A program made the position numbers and the translations under genes. From Antitrichia curtipendula (lineage: Eukaryota > Streptophyta > Bryopsida > Hypnales > Leucodontaceae), in assembly GCA_951230915.1 (NCBI GenBank), contig OX579639.1, positions 21,266,001 through 21,330,000 on the forward strand: a DNA stretch of 64,000 nucleotides, given 5' to 3'. A model generated the notes under the pieces. The model made no database searches. It saw only the letters and a list, made by a program, of their open reading frames with translations, and had not been told where the DNA came from. Within the stretch, counting starts at the first letter, position 1, and each line of letters begins with the position of its first letter. This document shows, piece after piece, positions 60,710 through 64,000 of this stretch.

Positions 60710-62061
60710 TTGTCAATTGACTAAATAATTGAATTCTATCATTGCTCCAAAGCAAGCTATAAAAATTTGGAGTTCAAAATGTCTTTATATTTCTTATAAT
60801 TTTTAAATGATAATATCAATGAATTATATAAATTTTTTAATCAATATTTAAATTAGTATTCTTAATTTGTCAATATTACAAATATTTAAGAATAAATGTC
60901 AAAATATTGTTTCTTTTATAAAATAGGGATTAATATTTGATCAATTTCATGTAATTTAAGATAATTGTAATTTGAATTTTAGAGTTGAAAAGTTTTAAAG
61001 GAACCTTTTATTGTCTAATTCTCTAAGTTCTTCTTAGTTTGGAAGAATAAATTCTTTAATATTCAATATCTTTGACTTTGTGGAACAACAAATATTTCTT
61101 CAAAAAACTTTCAATACTAATATAGACTTGTAGAAAGCAATTCTTCTATAATACCTTGACCCTTGTCAGATACCAACCAAAAATGAGTGCTTCAATCCTT
61201 ATTATGGAGTCATAAGTGAAAAGTGAAATAAATTCTTGAATTTTGTTTTAGTAGTGAAATGTAGTATAAAATACATTTAAAAAATATGTTCTAAGGAAAT
61301 CTTTTAATGAATTTTTCATTGACCTTAGCATTTGATTGTTTATTGAGTTGTTTATTTGATAATACTCTATTTAAATTGCACAATTTCCATATAAACCTTC
61401 ATGTGGAATAACATAAATCTCTTTGAAAATGTATCAAAAATCAAAAGACTTGTAAAAGCATTTGTGCATAGAACTTCTTTAATAACTTCAAACAAACACA
61501 CGTTTATAAATATTTATGATGAATTTCAGGTTGAGCCCAAAGCATTTCAAAACACCAATTATGTTAAAAATGAATTGCAATACTGTAAAAAAATAAAATG
61601 GAGTATTTTATTTTATTTTGATGTGTTTGTTTGAAAATTAGAGTCTTTTACTTCTCCCAAAATAACATAAGGGTGGCTACAAGAATGACTAGCAGATTTT
61701 GTATTATTTTGTTTGATTTCATGATATTTTTGGAAAATACTTTAAAATTGATAAAAATTAAATATAAAATATATGATCAATTTATACACTTTGAAAAAGA
61801 TGGTAGCCTAGAACAAAAATACATAGAATATTTTTTTAAGTAGGAGAACTTGAAAAGTACAAAAATCTTAGGAAAATAGGTAATTTAAAGTTTATATTTG
61901 TAAAAGACAAGAAAAAAATCTACAAAGAAGCAAAAAATTGGCCATTTTTTAGGACTTGATGATGAAGAGATTTCACTAAGAAAATAAAATTTTCAATTTT
62001 CACAAGTATGCTTGTCAGGGAGCCCTATTTGCACAAACATGGAAGATATAAAATATTCTAT

Positions 62062-62360
62062 TTTAGCCCCTATAGGACCAAGGCCTTTTTTCTACCAAAA
62101 AACCACTCAAAATTGTCATTTCTATAACAAAGAGTACATAGTTTTGAATTTTTTTTTTGCACATATAATCATAGAATTCTACAAATTATTTTATCAAGAA
62201 GATGCTCTAATTGCCCAAAAAACAAGATTGTCCATAACTCTCTCAAAACAAATCCAAATGGAATGAATCAAATATTTTTTCATCTAGATAAAATACAATC
62301 TATAAAAATAAATAAATAATTTAAAATTCAATTGTTGTAATTTTTGTTGTTGCCTCCTCT
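62062..62360. mobile_element. Partial TTAA-type element
   Basis: The left end TTAGCCCCTATAGGACCAAG and the next 60 bases closely follow the element at 59779, with the target TTAA mutated to TTAG. Similarity stops near TGTTGCCTCCTCTC (about 62360) and no right terminus exists, so this is a truncated copy. Confidence 0.62.
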
Positions 62361-63199
62361 CAAAGCAGATGCTTGCGTCAACCTACAAATTATCTCTACT
62401 AAAGGTTCCACATATATACAAATGAAGAAAAGAATAATGACATATTTAAAAAGAAAACACTTAATAGACATTGCAACAAATTTATAGCTTGGGGGGGGGC
62501 AATGAATGATAGTGGTAGAAAACTATGTGCAAGCTAATGATAGGGTGCCTAAAAACATTTGAGATAAAAATTATAATTTGGCTTTGTATACTATAGGGTA
62601 CAAAACATTACATGACATGTCTTCAAACTACTATAGGATATAGAAAAATAGGTTCAATTAGAAAAAATTAGACCTATGATATCCCCCTTTTTAATCTTTT
62701 TTTTGGCCAAAAGTATTAAATGTTGCTACCTTGTGAGTGGCATATTTAAAGTGTTCAATAATTTTATAGACTTTACTAATTTCTATAGTAAACGTTGGCT
62801 GGCTTTAGGTGGTTGTCATTTAATTTTGAAAATTGGTAGTTCCTGTTCTGGGCCCTCTGTTTGTTGTTATGGCTGTTTAGGGTTCATTATGGGATGTGGA
62901 GATTGCCTTGTCTGTCTTTTCCACTGTCTTTAGTTTAGAGCTGCTATTCTATGTTTGCAAATTGAAGGTGTTGGTTTAGGGTTGTGAGGAAGATGGCTTT
63001 GAGTTTCAAGACAAAGTTGTTTTCCCTCGCATTTTCCTCTCATGTAGAAGACTATGATTGATTTCTATTTTTTCCATTAGTTAAAATACTACATGTTTGA
63101 GTTTAGGTATACAAGCTCAGTTTCTTTTGTGTCTCTATAACTAGCCATGATATATACATTTTTTTTTCACTCATTGTATTTCTAAACATAATGAGGACA

Positions 63200-63335
63200 T
63201 TCTATTTCATACTACTATTTCATACTACTATTTCATACTACTATTGCATACTACTATTTTATACTACCATGATTGTGCAGAAATATTTCTTACATTCTAT
63301 TTCATACTATGATTTCATACTACCATGATAGTGCA
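63200..63335. repeat. Short tandem repeat, 13-bp unit
   Basis: About five copies of TTTCATACTACTA at 63200-63262, then two degraded copies ending in ACCATGAT about 70 bases on. Copies differ by single bases. Confidence 0.8.
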
Positions 63336-64000
63336 CAAATAAATCTTACATATTATTGTGCATATTGTGAAGGTTAAAGTAAAGTTGATATCAAAAAGCG
63401 ATCTCTATATCATTTACATTAATCATGTAAAAAAGACCTAAACTTAAAGTTCAATTGATAGCATGTAATAATATGATACCAACCTAGTAAATGAGTGTCA
63501 TTGACAATTATTATGGAAGATACAATAGTAGTATTGACTACACTTTTATGTTAAGTTCTAGTTGTAAGTAGTCATTACTGGAGAAAGAAAAGAAAGTTTG
63601 AAAGAAATTTAATGTAGGACAAAAATTATAGTAGAATTTTTTTTTAATCTACATTACCATATCATTTATTCATATCAATTTAAAATTATAAATAATGCAA
63701 TCCCCTTCTCTAATAACCCAAAGTAAGAAATTATAATAATAGCATGCACAAAACCAACAAAATTAGCAATTGCCAAAAATTACACTGATTTTCAAAAGAA
63801 GTTCAATCTTTTGATGAAACAAATCATAATAATTGGATTTTTGATCAATTATGTACGTCATGGCCTATTGGCCTCTAGTATTCAAGCAAAAAATTGAACT
63901 TATGGGCAATTTCGTTAAAATGGCGGTATTTTGTGTGCCATTTTCAGAGTGTCCACTCTGAACCATAAAAGAGACATCTAGGATAGGTATAGTTTTTAGA

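Larger units (their letters stand above)
60710..64000. other. Gene-free AT-rich interval
   Basis: No open frame with a recognisable domain. It contains a partial TTAA element (62062-62360) and a 13-bp tandem repeat (63200-63335). The open frames at 61401-61843 and 62676-62933 look like random AT-rich frames. Confidence 0.5.

Noticed and set aside
1..64000. tRNA, rRNA, CRISPR arrays, bacterial-type operons
   Set aside because: None seen. The spliced gene and transposon types show a eukaryotic nuclear sequence. A computational tRNA scan was not possible.

Overview
The window looks like a eukaryotic nuclear chromosome, most likely from a streptophyte (land-plant) lineage. The evidence is a 40-exon gene with short GT-AG introns, a plant-type CACTA transposon end, a PIF/Harbinger element with its MYB-like partner gene, a Ty3/gypsy remnant, and very AT-rich, repeat-filled intergenic DNA. 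The style (short introns, DUF7869-like element proteins, TTAA-flanked repeats) makes me think of a bryophyte or other early-diverging streptophyte. That placement is inference.

Layout. Positions 1-1347 hold the right-hand end of a CACTA element with its subterminal repeats. A decayed gypsy RNase H/integrase fragment follows at about 2.9-3.6 kb, then AT-rich DNA without genes to 7.9 kb. Positions 7925-25033 (minus strand) hold the only clear host gene, a protein of about 2,990 residues related to RME-8/DNAJC13/GRV2 that I reconstructed exon by exon. It has the PH-like N-terminal region, the armadillo-like helices and four IWN-type repeats, but no J domain where RME-8 proteins carry one, and it has a long Ser/Pro-rich and Lys-rich C-terminal extension. 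A GC-rich upstream region follows.

Positions 26351-31294 are a structurally complete 4.94-kb PIF/Harbinger transposon: terminal inverted repeats, a TAA target duplication, a MYB/SANT-like gene and a convergent DDE transposase whose first catalytic Asp is His. Positions 31.3-36.5 kb are gene-free and hold small MITE-like elements, two of them starting at TTAA.

Positions 36488-59072 appear to be one 22.6-kb element. It is bounded by a perfect 29-bp inverted repeat and a possible TTTTA duplication, with two large genes transcribed outward from a 14-kb AT-rich core. The left gene resembles DUF7869-type proteins and the right gene is unrecognised. Both are broken by in-frame stops, the right one also by at least one frameshift. 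The core has collected nested insertions: TTAA-flanked elements, a truncated LINE with its target duplication, a GC-rich island with a foldback, and an 81-bp tandem repeat. After 59.1 kb the DNA is AT-rich, with one more complete TTAA element, one partial copy and a 13-bp tandem repeat.

Only the RME-8-like gene reads as a conserved host gene. All other coding capacity belongs to transposable elements, which work (or once worked) as two-protein systems: MYB-like protein plus DDE transposase in Harbinger, and DUF7869-like protein plus an unknown partner in the giant element.
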